A stretch of DNA of 64,000 bases from assembly GCA_963697975.1 (NCBI GenBank), contig OY969111.1, forward strand, positions 620,001 through 684,000. The letters are read 5' to 3'. The stretch comes from QHXM01 sp963697975. Lineage in GTDB: Bacteria; Acidobacteriota; Blastocatellia; Pyrinomonadales; Pyrinomonadaceae. The position numbers and the translations under genes are program-made. This document shows positions 1 through 8,387 of this stretch, one piece after another; position 1 is the first letter of the stretch; each line of letters begins with the position of its first letter. The notes under the pieces were generated by a model. That model did not search any database. It saw only the letters and a program-made list of their open reading frames with translations, and was not told where the DNA came from.

Positions 1-1121
1 AAAGCCTGCTGCGCCGTGACGACCTTCGGGTCCATCGTGAATACTTTATGCAGCTTGGCCGTCGTATCAATCTCTTCCCACATATTGAGATCGTTGTTCG
101 AGGCAGCACCATCCGTCCCCAATCCTAAATCAAGATCGAGTTGAAGCATCTGCGGCACAGGCATGATGCCGGAGGCGAGTTTCATGTTCGACTGCGGATT
201 ATGAACAACCCCGACGCCGAGACGTTTCAAGACCGTAATCTCTTCAGGACTCGGATGAACGACGTGGGCGGCGATGACGCGATTGTTCAGAAATCCTATC
301 CGCGCGAGGTAATCAACAGGTGACGCGCCTTTATTTTTCAAAAGGTCTTCAACTTCTTTGCGCGTCTCTGAGACATGAATCACGATGGGAGCATTGTTTC
401 GGTCGGACAAAGCGCGCACGTCTTTGAGATGTTCTTCCGAAACCGTGTAGGGCGCGTGCGGCGCAACGGCAGGCACAACCAGCGCATTTCCCTTCCACTT
501 CTTGATGAATTTTTCGGTGTAGGCCATCGCCTCGGCCCAGGTCTTATTGTCCGCGACCGGAAAATCTATCACCGTCTCGCCAAGCACGCCCCGCACCCCG
601 GCCTTCGAGGTTTCGTCGGCGATGGCGTCCTCGAAGTAGTACATATCGCAGTAGGTCGTCGTGCCCCCGCGAATCATCTCAGCGAGTCCGAGACGTGCGC
701 CGACGCGGACAAACTCTTCGGTGACATTTTTCGCTTCAGCCGGGAAGATGTATTTCGTCAGCCATTCATTCAAATCCAGATCGTCGGCCAGCCCGCGAAA
801 GAGCGTCATCGGCACATGCGTATGGCCGTTGATGAGGCCGGGGATAACGACTTTCCCGCGCGCCTCAATCGTCTCGCGCGCAGCGTATTTAGCATCAATC
901 TCGGCGCGCGTGCCAACCATCAGGATGCGCCCGCCACGCACCGCAACTGCGCCGTCTTCGATGACGCGCCGTGCGCCATCCATCGTGACGATTGTTCCGC
1001 CACGAACGATGAGGTCAACGCTATTTCCACGACCTCGCCCTGTTCGCTGTGCTGAAGCGGTTGGTGTTGTCAGGGAAGCCATAATTAGGAAGGTGATAAC
1101 GAATCGCGTAAGTTTCATCAT
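1..1121 (-). CDS. Amidohydrolase of the MtaD/AtzA/TrzN family, probably exported (C-terminus off the window)
   Basis: The first about 373 residues are visible and the rest runs off the left edge. Residues 1-25 read as a signal peptide (basic start, hydrophobic core, then TASAQ). A metallo-dependent hydrolase follows: an HTH metal motif at H100/H102, later metal-ligand histidines in HVSE and HVVH contexts, and the subfamily motif GTDGAASNNDLNM near residue 345. Members of this family (COG0402) deaminate or dechlorinate ring substrates such as 5'-methylthioadenosine, S-adenosylhomocysteine, guanine or triazines. The position downstream of nucleoside salvage genes suggests a nucleoside or nucleobase deaminase, which is inference. 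The signal peptide is unusual because characterised MtaD enzymes are cytoplasmic. Two adjacent ATG codons (1121 and 1118) could serve as start. Confidence 0.85.
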   Translation of the reverse strand, partial: MMKLTRFVITFLIMASLTTPTASAQRTGRGRGNSVDLIVRGGTIVTMDGARRVIEDGAVAVRGGRILMVGTRAEIDAKYAARETIEARGKVVIPGLINGHTHVPMTLFRGLADDLDLNEWLTKYIFPAEAKNVTEEFVRVGARLGLAEMIRGGTTTYCDMYYFEDAIADETSKAGVRGVLGETVIDFPVADNKTWAEAMAYTEKFIKKWKGNALVVPAVAPHAPYTVSEEHLKDVRALSDRNNAPIVIHVSETRKEVEDLLKNKGASPVDYLARIGFLNNRVIAAHVVHPSPEEITVLKRLGVGVVHNPQSNMKLASGIMPVPQMLQLDLDLGLGTDGAASNNDLNMWEEIDTTAKLHKVFTMDPKVVTAQQA

Positions 1122-1151
1122 GTTTGAGAATCTAAGCTACGGTAAGCACCT

Positions 1152-1604
1152 CTATTTTGGCTTGCCGGGTAGAAAGTAAAAGCGCACGACGAGCAGCCCG
1201 GCGAGCGCAGCAACGCTAAACAACAATTCGACAGCAGTGATCTCCGGGGAGACAATTTTGCGAGCGATGACGAAAATAATCACCTCGACGGCGGCACTGG
1301 TACGGTGATAAAGAAGCAGCAGACCGAGTTCGGCGGCGATGGCGACCAGCAAAATATTTTCGATGATATGCTGAAGTGCCTTGTATTCATCCGTCGGCTG
1401 CCAGAGTTTCGGGAACTCTCGGACGACGGTCTCGAAGGCTGCGACCGCCGCAGCGGCGAGAATGACCAACGCCAGTAAAGTGAGAAAGAGGTGGATTAAA
1501 TCCCCGCCATATCGATTCAGGACACGCTCGATGGGCGGCTCTTCACCAATACCAACTTCATTCTGAGCTTTACGATCACTCACTTTCACTCTCTCGCTTT
1601 TCAC
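1152..1604 (-). CDS. PsiE-like small membrane protein
   Basis: This is a protein of up to 150 residues. A polar N-terminal tail is followed by four predicted membrane segments at about residues 35-60, 80-100, 105-120 and 125-145. The pattern, including the LxxHxxxxxLL-type second segment (ALQHIIENILLVAI), resembles the phosphate-starvation-inducible PsiE family. Its function is not known in detail. The longest start is a GTG at 1604 that overlaps the end of cdd. GTG codons at 1589 and 1583 are equally plausible, and the last has a GAGAGAG purine tract just upstream. It is co-transcribed with cdd by position. The family call rests on overall pattern and not on a catalytic motif. Confidence 0.6.
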   Translation of the reverse strand: MKSERVKVSDRKAQNEVGIGEEPPIERVLNRYGGDLIHLFLTLLALVILAAAAVAAFETVVREFPKLWQPTDEYKALQHIIENILLVAIAAELGLLLLYHRTSAAVEVIIFVIARKIVSPEITAVELLFSVAALAGLLVVRFYFLPGKPK

Positions 1605-2016
1605 CGCTGCCGACTTCCTTCAAAAATCTGGCGTCGAATGCGCGCGGCAACAACTCACGCATCTCGATGATTTCAACAGCGCCATGCAGGTTAGCGAGAA
1701 TCACCGGCGTGTTGCGACACCATTCCCAGATAATCTGGCGACACGTCCCGCAGGGCGGCGTCAGCGGGTCTGTGTCGGCGACGACCGCGATGCGTTTGAA
1801 TTTTCTCTCGCCTTCAGACAGGGCTTTCCAGATGGCGACGCGCTCGGCGCAGACCGTCAGACCGAAACTCGCGCTCTCGATATTGCAGCCCGTATAGATT
1901 TTTCCGTCTTCGGTTTCGACGGCTGCGCCGACGCAGAAATTAGAGAAGGGCGACAAAGAGCAATCTCGCCCGATTCTTGCCGCGTCGATGAGTTTTTGAA
2001 TTTCCGGTTCGATCAA
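1576..2016 (-). CDS. cdd: Cytidine deaminase
   Basis: The enzyme hydrolyses cytidine and deoxycytidine to uridine and deoxyuridine in pyrimidine salvage. The 146-residue length fits the short tetrameric class. The zinc site is visible as VCAERVA (Cys ligand plus catalytic Glu) and TPPCGTCRQ (two Cys ligands), and the substrate-binding segment CNIESASFG precedes it. The start ATG overlaps the stop of udk by 4 nt (ATGA), so the two are translationally coupled. The uridine made here is the substrate of the kinase and phosphorylase next to it. Confidence 0.95.
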   Translation of the reverse strand: MIEPEIQKLIDAARIGRDCSLSPFSNFCVGAAVETEDGKIYTGCNIESASFGLTVCAERVAIWKALSEGERKFKRIAVVADTDPLTPPCGTCRQIIWEWCRNTPVILANLHGAVEIIEMRELLPRAFDARFLKEVGSGEKRESESE

Positions 2017-2648
2017 ACCTGCCCTCCGCTCGTTGTCAATGCGCCGGATAAGCGCTCACGAATTTTTCCGCTGATTAAATCTATGCTGACGAGATTGTGC
2101 CCGCCTTCCGGGATAATCACATCGGCATAACGCTTCGACGGCTCGACAAACTGCATGTGCATCGGACGCACGGTGGCGAGGTATTGCTCGATGACGGAAT
2201 CAACGGTGCGGCCTCGCTCGGCGATGTCGCGCCGCAAGCGCCGGATGAAACGAATGTCATCAGGAGTGTCAACGAAGACCTTGATGTCCATCTGCTCAAG
2301 CAATCGAGAATCGGCGAAGATCAAAATTCCTTCGACGATGACAATCGGTTTCGGCTCGATCAAAACCGTGCCGTTTAAGCGCGAGTGTGTCCTGAAGTCA
2401 TAGACCGGAAGCTCAATTGACCCGCCCGTTTTTAGTTTTCGGATATGGTGAACGAGCAGATCGTTGTCCAGCGCGTCCGGGTGATCGAAGTTCACCGCCT
2501 GCCGGTAATCGAGCGGAAGGTCTTTCAGATTGCGATAGTAAGAATCCTGCTGGATGAACGCGACTTCGCTCGCGTTAACGGATTCCAGAATGCTATTGGC
2601 GACCGTCGTCTTGCCCGACCCCGTGCCGCCGCAGATACCAATAATCAT
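2013..2648 (-). CDS. udk: Uridine kinase
   Basis: This is a cytoplasmic uridine/cytidine kinase that forms UMP or CMP with a nucleoside triphosphate donor. The 211 residues carry a P-loop GGTGSGKTT at residues 8-16, the DSYY substrate loop, the NFDHPDALD segment typical of the family, and the arginine-rich lid RFIRRLRRDIAERGR. The gene follows the purine nucleoside phosphorylase and overlaps cdd by 4 nt. The start codon lies 6 nt from a heptad inverted-repeat element and has no Shine-Dalgarno sequence in front of it. Confidence 0.95.
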   Translation of the reverse strand: MIIGICGGTGSGKTTVANSILESVNASEVAFIQQDSYYRNLKDLPLDYRQAVNFDHPDALDNDLLVHHIRKLKTGGSIELPVYDFRTHSRLNGTVLIEPKPIVIVEGILIFADSRLLEQMDIKVFVDTPDDIRFIRRLRRDIAERGRTVDSVIEQYLATVRPMHMQFVEPSKRYADVIIPEGGHNLVSIDLISGKIRERLSGALTTSGGQV

Positions 2649-2654
2649 AAGTTG

Positions 2655-2725
2655 GTGATAAGTGATGGGTGATGGGTGATAGGAGAAAAGCTTTTACTTA
2701 TCACCTATCACCCATCACCTATCAC
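2655..2725. repeat. Heptad inverted-repeat element (word GTGATAG)
   Basis: Left arm: four consecutive 7-mers (GTGATAA, GTGATGG, GTGATGG, GTGATAG) from 2655 to 2682. Right arm: their complement (2698-2725). Between them is an AAAAGCTTTT-centred loop. The element fills the pnp-udk gap, and the pnp TGA stop (2722-2724) lies inside the right arm. Confidence 0.9.
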
Positions 2726-3564
2726 TGTAGTCTTGGGATGACGCGGCGCAGCAGTTCCTTGAAGGTGTCACGCACGCGTGCGCCCGTTTCTATTACTTCC
2801 TGGTGGTTAATCGGTTCACCGAGGACGCCCGCAGCCATGTTGGTGATGCAGGAGATGCCTAAAATTTTAACGTCCATTTGTTTGGCGGCAATCGCTTCGG
2901 GGACGGTGCTCATCCCGACGGCGTCCGCGCCGAGCGTTCTCAGCATACGAATTTCGGCGGGCGTTTCGTAGCTTGGGCCGGAGAGAGCAGCGTAAATGCC
3001 GCGCCTGAGTTCCAGGCCCATCGCGTGCGCTTCCGCGACGGCAATCTCCTGATAATCGCGCGAGTAAACTTCCGACATGTCGGGGAAACGCTCGCCGAAA
3101 CGCGGGTCGTGCGCTCCGCGCAGAGGATTAACGCCCAACAAATTCAAGTGGTCGGAAATAATCATCAACGCGCCCTGATCGAAGGCGACGTTGATGCCGC
3201 CCGCCGCGTTCGTCAACACCAGTGACTTCGCTCCGAGCAGACTGAACGTGCGAATCGGGAAAGTGACTTCCTCGAATGTGTAGCCTTCGTAGTAATGAAA
3301 ACGCCCCTGCATCACTGCGACCGCGACGCCTTCGATTTTTCCCAGCACCATGCGACCCGCGTGTCCCTCGACAGTCGGGCGCGCGAATCCCGGTATCTCC
3401 TCGTAAGGAATTGCCACCGCGTCTTCGAGGTCGTCTGCGAAAGCGCCCAGCCCGCTGCCCAGCACGAGCGCCACGCGCACGTCTTCACTATAACGCGCGC
3501 GAATAGTGCGAGCCGCATGCTCTACACGTTCGTAAATCGGAAGCGAGGTTGAATCTTCTGGCAT
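2722..3564 (-). CDS. pnp: Purine-nucleoside phosphorylase (trimeric PNP class)
   Basis: The enzyme cleaves purine (deoxy)nucleosides with phosphate to free base and (deoxy)ribose-1-phosphate. The 280-residue length and motifs fit the trimeric, mammalian-like class: phosphate-binding LVLGSGLGAF near residue 33, GHAGRMVLG, FHYYEGY, LTNAAGG, SGPSYETPAE, and GMSTVPEAI followed by CITNMAAG (purine-binding Asn). It lies downstream of the ABC nucleoside importer genes and upstream of udk. The C-terminus ends directly in a heptad repeat element that supplies the stop codon. Confidence 0.95.
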   Translation of the reverse strand: MPEDSTSLPIYERVEHAARTIRARYSEDVRVALVLGSGLGAFADDLEDAVAIPYEEIPGFARPTVEGHAGRMVLGKIEGVAVAVMQGRFHYYEGYTFEEVTFPIRTFSLLGAKSLVLTNAAGGINVAFDQGALMIISDHLNLLGVNPLRGAHDPRFGERFPDMSEVYSRDYQEIAVAEAHAMGLELRRGIYAALSGPSYETPAEIRMLRTLGADAVGMSTVPEAIAAKQMDVKILGISCITNMAAGVLGEPINHQEVIETGARVRDTFKELLRRVIPRLQ

Positions 3565-3607
3565 ATTTTAAGACAAACCAATCCTTGAATAATTAAAGGC
3601 CAACCTC

Positions 3608-4480
3608 TTATCGCTCCTTCTGGTACGGAATTCCCAGCGAGCGCGGCGCACGCGAGAGTCCGATGAAGCCAGCGAGCATCACTATCGTCAGCACATAAGG
3701 GATAATCTGGATAAATTGAACCGGAATATTGACAACTCCCTGCATCTGTATCGCCACCGCTTCGGCCAGACCGAAGAACAGGCAGGCGAGCATCGTCTGC
3801 ACGGGTCGCCACTTGCCAAAGATTAAAGCGGCCAGCGCGATGAAGCCGCGTCCTGCGGTCATGTTGCGCGTAAACAGCGACGATTGGCCGATGGAGAGAT
3901 AAGCTCCGCCCATTGCCGCCAGCGCGCCGGAGAGCAGCACGCCCGTGTACCTGATTCGTGCCACGCTGACGCCAGCCGTGTCCGCCGCTTCCGGGTTTTC
4001 GCCCACCGCACGCAGACGCAATCCGAACGGCGTGCGATTAAGCACGTACCATGTCAGCGGAACGAGGAGGAAAGCAATAAACATCGGAGCGTACGGAAGC
4101 AAGTCCGCTTGCGGAATCTGCGGCGTCGCGCCGGTTGAGTCAAACAGCGCGCCGCTCAACAAAGCAGGCACGCCGAGAAACAGGATATTGATGGCCATGC
4201 CGGTGACAACCTGATCGGCCTTGAACCTGATGCACGCCACCGCGTGAATGCTCGCCACGACGACGCCCGCAGCCACAGCCGCCAGCAGCCCGACCCAGGG
4301 ATTGTGTGAATAATAGGTCACCGTTGCGGCAGTGAATGCGCCTGCCAGCATCAATCCTTCAAGCGCGATGTTGATGATTCCTGCCCGCTCCGAATAAAGC
4401 CCGCCGAGCGCAGCCAGTATTAACGGCGTCGCCAAACGAACCATCGAAGCAAGCAGCGCTATGGTGAATATGTTTTTCAT
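3608..4480 (-). CDS. ABC transporter permease, nucleoside type (NupQ/YufQ-like)
   Basis: A polytopic inner-membrane protein of 290 residues with about eight to nine hydrophobic segments. It belongs to the branched-chain/ribose-type permease superfamily (BPD_transp_2). The segment ERAGIINIALEGLMLAGAF near the N-terminus and RAVGENPEAADTAGVSV in the middle are typical of the second permease of BMP-type nucleoside importers. It probably pairs with the 370-residue permease just upstream to form the channel used by the BMP lipoprotein. The start ATG is 3 nt from a heptad repeat and lacks a Shine-Dalgarno sequence. Confidence 0.9.
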   Translation of the reverse strand: MKNIFTIALLASMVRLATPLILAALGGLYSERAGIINIALEGLMLAGAFTAATVTYYSHNPWVGLLAAVAAGVVVASIHAVACIRFKADQVVTGMAINILFLGVPALLSGALFDSTGATPQIPQADLLPYAPMFIAFLLVPLTWYVLNRTPFGLRLRAVGENPEAADTAGVSVARIRYTGVLLSGALAAMGGAYLSIGQSSLFTRNMTAGRGFIALAALIFGKWRPVQTMLACLFFGLAEAVAIQMQGVVNIPVQFIQIIPYVLTIVMLAGFIGLSRAPRSLGIPYQKER

Positions 4481-4482
4481 AA

Positions 4483-4562
4483 CAGTGGTCGGTGGTCAGT
4501 GGTCGGTGATCAGTGAGATCAGTTTTTTTAACTGACCACTGACCACCGACTACTGACCACTG
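4483..4562. repeat. Heptad inverted-repeat element (word AGTGGTC)
   Basis: Direct 7-mers of the type AGTGGTC/GGTGGTC run from 4483 to about 4517. The complementary arm (TGACCAC type) runs from about 4531 to 4562. The loop contains a run of seven T. It fills the gap between the two permease genes almost completely. Confidence 0.9.
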
Positions 4563-4563
4563 C

Positions 4564-5676
4564 TCATACTTTCGACCGTTTCAGTAAACTCCATTTGGAG
4601 AATGAACCGCGAAAGAATGCTTCGGCGGCCACGAAGAGAATAACTATTGCCTGAAGCACTTGAACCAAATCTTTTGAGACGTTGTCGGTAAAGATGTCAA
4701 CGAACAACGCGCCGCGAGTCAGCGCGCCAAAGAGGAGCGCCGCCAGAACAACGCCGAACGGGTGATTGCGCCCGAGGAGCGCAACCGCGATTCCCGTAAA
4801 CCCGTAGCCAATCCCGGCAGAGAATCCTTCGTAGTAACGATAACGATAGCCCAGCACTTCGTTGATGGCGACCATTCCAGCCAATCCGCCTGAGACGGCC
4901 ATCGCCAGCACGATCTGCTTCTTCACGGATATTCCGCCATATTCTGCGGCGGTCGGGTTCGCGCCCGTCGCGCGTATTTCATAGCCCCACTTCGTGCGCC
5001 AGAGAAAGATATAGACCAGCACGCAGACGACGAGCGCGAAGATGAAAGCAACGTTGAGAGGAATATATGAAGGAAAGCCGGGAATAAAATCGCCGAAGCG
5101 CGGGATGTGCGCGTTGAGTCCTTTGAGAGCTTCCATGCCCGCCGGGACATCCTGTCGCCCGATGGGAATTGTCTGCATGATGGGATCGCCCGGAGCTTTG
5201 TAGTGATACTGCGTGAAGTAGCTGACCAGCGCGACGGCGATGAAGTTCAACATGATCGTGTTGATGACTTCGTGCGAGCCGAACTTCGCTTTCAGCACGC
5301 CAGGGATAGCTCCCCATGCTGCGCCGCTCAGGATAGCGCCCAGACAAGCCAGCGGAATAAGAAACCAACCTGAAAGATTGGCAAACGTAATTCCAATCCA
5401 GGCGGTGACGAAAGCAGCGATGTAGAGTTGGCCTTCAGCGCCGATGTTGAGTAATCCGCAACGGAAGCCGACGGACACCGCCAGCCCCGTAAAAATCAGC
5501 GGCGTCGCGTAAAAGAGCGTGAAGCCGATTCCATCCGGCCACGAGAGCGCGCTTCCAATCAGCAGCTTATATGTTTCAATCGGATCGCCGCCGATAAGCA
5601 GGACAACGATTCCGCCAACGATGAAAGCCGCGACGACGGCGATGAGCGGATAGAGGATTTCGCGAAGAAGTTTCAT
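4564..5676 (-). CDS. ABC transporter permease, nucleoside type (NupP/YufP-like)
   Basis: This 370-residue inner-membrane protein has about ten hydrophobic segments and is the longer partner of the permease pair. Conserved family segments are GFRCGLLNIGAEGQLY after the third hydrophobic stretch and EIRATGANPTAAEYGGISV in the cytoplasmic coupling loop, followed by GIAVALLGRNHPFG. The product should transport nucleosides bound by the BMP lipoprotein. It lies between the ATPase gene and the second permease, with heptad repeat elements in both flanking gaps. Confidence 0.92.
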   Translation of the reverse strand: MKLLREILYPLIAVVAAFIVGGIVVLLIGGDPIETYKLLIGSALSWPDGIGFTLFYATPLIFTGLAVSVGFRCGLLNIGAEGQLYIAAFVTAWIGITFANLSGWFLIPLACLGAILSGAAWGAIPGVLKAKFGSHEVINTIMLNFIAVALVSYFTQYHYKAPGDPIMQTIPIGRQDVPAGMEALKGLNAHIPRFGDFIPGFPSYIPLNVAFIFALVVCVLVYIFLWRTKWGYEIRATGANPTAAEYGGISVKKQIVLAMAVSGGLAGMVAINEVLGYRYRYYEGFSAGIGYGFTGIAVALLGRNHPFGVVLAALLFGALTRGALFVDIFTDNVSKDLVQVLQAIVILFVAAEAFFRGSFSKWSLLKRSKV

Positions 5677-5679
5677 AGG

Positions 5680-5764
5680 ATTTGGGATTGCGGATTGCGG
5701 ATTGCGGATTTAAGAACATGCGGTTGTTTTCCAATCCGCAACCCGCAATCCCAAATCCGCAATT
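5680..5764. repeat. Heptad inverted-repeat element (word GGATTGC)
   Basis: The left arm carries GGATTGC in tandem (5686-5710), and the right arm is its complement with GCAATCC-type words (5732-5764). It occupies the gap between the ATPase stop and the permease start. Confidence 0.88.
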
Positions 5765-5765
5765 G

Positions 5766-7277
5766 TTAGTGTCCTCTGGTCATCAGCAATCCAATCTCTT
5801 CGGGACTCGCACTCTGCGGGTCAACTTCACCGACGATGCGGCCATTGTGAACCACTAAGAGGCGGTCGGACAGCCCCGTCACTTCTTCCAATTCTGCGGA
5901 GACGAGCAGCACGGCGCAGCCCGCATCGCGGAGTGCGACGAGTTTGCGGTGAATGAACTCGATTGCGCCGATGTCCACGCCGCGAGTCGGCTGCGAGACG
6001 AGCAGCAGTTTTGGACGAAGTTCAAACTCGCGCCCGATGATTAGTTTCTGCTGGTTGCCGCCCGAAAGAGCACGTGCCGGTAAATCCGGGTTCGGCGGAC
6101 GCACGTCGAAATCCTTTATGACTTGTTCGGCCTGTTTGCGGATCGCATCGTTGTCGAGCCACACGTTGCCAAAGTAAGCGACTGCCGGAGGACGATAGTG
6201 AACACCCAGGATAGAGTTTTCCGCTAAATCGAAATCCAACAGCAGCCCGCGCCGGTGACGGTCTTCGGGGATATGAGCGATGCCCAGTTCTTTGCGCTTG
6301 CGCGCCGATGTCCTGATGATGTTGCTGCCCAGGAATTCCATTGCACCCGACACAGCGGGAGGCAGAATCAATCCGGCCAGAGCCTCTATCAATTCCGTCT
6401 GGCCGTTGCCCTCGACACCAGCGATGCCGACAATCTCGCCCGCGCGCACTTCAAACGAAACTCCGTCCAATCGCCGCGTTCCATCCTTAGCCGTCATCAC
6501 AAGATCGCGCACGCCGAGGACTGTGTCGCCCGGATTGGCTTCCGTCTTTTCAACTCTCAACAACACCTCGCGCCCGACCATCAAGCGTGCTAACTCGGCG
6601 GCATTCGTTTCGGCAGTCTTGACCTGTCCGACGACGCGGCCATCGCGCATCACGGTCACGTCATCCGAGATGGCCAGAACTTCCGCAAGCTTATGCGTGA
6701 TGATGACGACCGTTTTGCCCTGATCGCGCATCCGGCGCAGGATGGTGAAAAACTCTTCGACCTCCTGCGGCGTCAGCACAGCAGTCGGCTCGTCCAGAAT
6801 CAAAAGTCGCGCCTGACGATAGAGCGCCTTCAATAACTCAACGCGCTGCTGCTGCCCGACGGACAAACTCTCGATGGTGGCGTTCGGGTCAATTGATAAT
6901 CCGAATTCCTGAGAGAGCGCGCGAATCTGTGTCCCGGCACCGCGCAGATCGAGCGAAGTGGCCGCGCCCGGCTCTGCGCCGAGCACGATATTTTCGGCGA
7001 CGGTCATCGGCTCGACCAACATGAAATGCTGGTGAACCATGCCGATGCCGAGCGCGATAGCATCATGCGGCGTCGTAATCCGCTGCACTTCGCCTTCAAC
7101 TACAATCTCGCCTTCGTCAGCCGTGTAAAAGCCATAGGCGATACGCATGGCGGTTGACTTACCCGCGCCGTTCTCGCCCACGATGGCATGAATCGTCCCG
7201 GACCTGACCGTGATATTGATACGGTCATTAGCCAGCACGTTACCGAATCGCTTGGTTATGTTTCTTAGCTCAAGCAT
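5766..7277 (-). CDS. ABC transporter ATP-binding protein, nucleoside importer (NupO/YufO-like)
   Basis: A 503-residue ATPase with two fused nucleotide-binding domains, as in sugar and nucleoside importers of the RbsA/YufO type. The first domain has Walker A GENGAGKST, signature LSVGQQQRVEL and Walker B LLILDEPT. The second has a degenerate P-loop (GVEGNGQTE) and the signature LSGGNQQKLIIGREF. Reading can be extended upstream to 7355, but those 26 extra residues are a translation of the neighbouring repeat. The true start is therefore taken as the ATG at 7277 (MLELRNITKRFGN). No Shine-Dalgarno sequence precedes it. Confidence 0.94.
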   Translation of the reverse strand: MLELRNITKRFGNVLANDRINITVRSGTIHAIVGENGAGKSTAMRIAYGFYTADEGEIVVEGEVQRITTPHDAIALGIGMVHQHFMLVEPMTVAENIVLGAEPGAATSLDLRGAGTQIRALSQEFGLSIDPNATIESLSVGQQQRVELLKALYRQARLLILDEPTAVLTPQEVEEFFTILRRMRDQGKTVVIITHKLAEVLAISDDVTVMRDGRVVGQVKTAETNAAELARLMVGREVLLRVEKTEANPGDTVLGVRDLVMTAKDGTRRLDGVSFEVRAGEIVGIAGVEGNGQTELIEALAGLILPPAVSGAMEFLGSNIIRTSARKRKELGIAHIPEDRHRRGLLLDFDLAENSILGVHYRPPAVAYFGNVWLDNDAIRKQAEQVIKDFDVRPPNPDLPARALSGGNQQKLIIGREFELRPKLLLVSQPTRGVDIGAIEFIHRKLVALRDAGCAVLLVSAELEEVTGLSDRLLVVHNGRIVGEVDPQSASPEEIGLLMTRGH

Positions 7278-7282
7278 AAGAG

Positions 7283-7363
7283 CAGTGGTCAGTGGTCGGT
7301 GGTCAGTGGTCAGTAAGCGACAAGTGGTTTTAACTGACCACTGGCCACCGACCACTGACCACT
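7283..7363. repeat. Heptad inverted-repeat element (word AGTGGTC)
   Basis: Four AGTGGTC/GGTGGTC words (7283-7314) are matched by a TGACCAC-type right arm (7335-7363). The right arm overlaps the TAG stop of the BMP lipoprotein gene (7362-7364). The left arm ends 5 nt before the ATPase ATG. Confidence 0.9.
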
Positions 7364-8387
7364 ATTTCGCCATTGCGTCGGTCACTTGAATCTTTCCGTT
7401 GATGATGTCTTGCTTGGCCGCTTCGACTCTTTGAATCGCTTCGGGTGGAATCAGTTTTTCGTTGTACTGATCGAGCGCGTAGCCCACGCCTTCGTTCTCA
7501 AGCCCGTAGACGTGGACGCCGTTTTTGAAATTATTTTCGACGCGATCCTTGACGATTTGATAGACGGCGTTGTCAATCCGCTTGACCATGCTGGTTAAAA
7601 CGTAACCGGGCTTGACCCAGTTTTGATTCGAGTCAACGCCGATGACGAACTTTTTATTTTGCTCTGCGGCGTCGAACGCACCCAAACCGGAATTGCCCGC
7701 CGCCGTGAAAATCACATCCGCGCCATTGCCAATCTGAGCGATAGCGAGTTCTTTTCCCTGCCCCGGATTATTCCATGCGGCGGGAGTGACGCCGACATAA
7801 TTTTCGATCACGTTAATTTTAGGATTAACGGAGCGTGCGCCTTCTGCATATCCGGTGGCGAATTTGTGAATCAAGGGAATGTCCATGCCGCCGATGAAAC
7901 CAATCGTGCCGGTTTGCGACTTTATGGCCGCGATTATCCCTACAAGGTAAGAGCCTTCATGCTCTCTGAAGAGGAGAGACGTGACATTGGGCAAATCTAT
8001 CTTGCCATCTATGATGACAAAGTTGACGTTAGGATAATCTTTGGCGACGCGCTCGACGACCGGCATCTGCTCAAAGCCAACGCCGATGACCAGATCATAA
8101 TTGCGCTCGGCGAAGGCGCGAATCGCAGGCTCGACCGAAGTGGGGTCGCCCGGCTCTACGTCGCGCAGCACAATCGGGAAATCTTTCGCCGCACGCTTGA
8201 CGCCCTCCCACGCAGAAGCATTGAACGAGCGGTCGTCCTTGCCGCCGATGTCGAAGACAATCCCGACGTGGACTTTGGCTTTGTCCGCCTCGCTCCTCGC
8301 TCCCATGTTGCAGGCAGGGCCTCCGACGACGAGAAGCGCGAGCAAGCAGAGAATGGCCAGAGGTGTCCAGAGACGCGTCTGATTCAT
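7362..8387 (-). CDS. BMP-family nucleoside-binding lipoprotein
   Basis: This 341-residue substrate-binding lipoprotein belongs to the Bmp/Med/PnrA family, which captures purine nucleosides outside the cytoplasmic membrane for an ABC importer. An N-terminal hydrophobic segment ends in a lipobox-like GGPAC (Cys about 26). The mature part has the family pattern VGIVFDIGGKDDRSFNASAWEG, then GFIGGMDIPLIHKFATGY, GADVIFTAAGNSGLGAF and VIGVDSNQN. It overlaps the upstream phosphorylase by 4 nt (ATGA) and precedes the ATPase and permeases, so the importer forms one transcription unit. Confidence 0.94.
   Translation of the reverse strand: MNQTRLWTPLAILCLLALLVVGGPACNMGARSEADKAKVHVGIVFDIGGKDDRSFNASAWEGVKRAAKDFPIVLRDVEPGDPTSVEPAIRAFAERNYDLVIGVGFEQMPVVERVAKDYPNVNFVIIDGKIDLPNVTSLLFREHEGSYLVGIIAAIKSQTGTIGFIGGMDIPLIHKFATGYAEGARSVNPKINVIENYVGVTPAAWNNPGQGKELAIAQIGNGADVIFTAAGNSGLGAFDAAEQNKKFVIGVDSNQNWVKPGYVLTSMVKRIDNAVYQIVKDRVENNFKNGVHVYGLENEGVGYALDQYNEKLIPPEAIQRVEAAKQDIINGKIQVTDAMAK

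Noticed and set aside
375..1179. Two plus-strand frames at the left edge
   Set aside because: They are antisense to the partial amidohydrolase, which has metal-binding motifs and a signal peptide in the minus frame.
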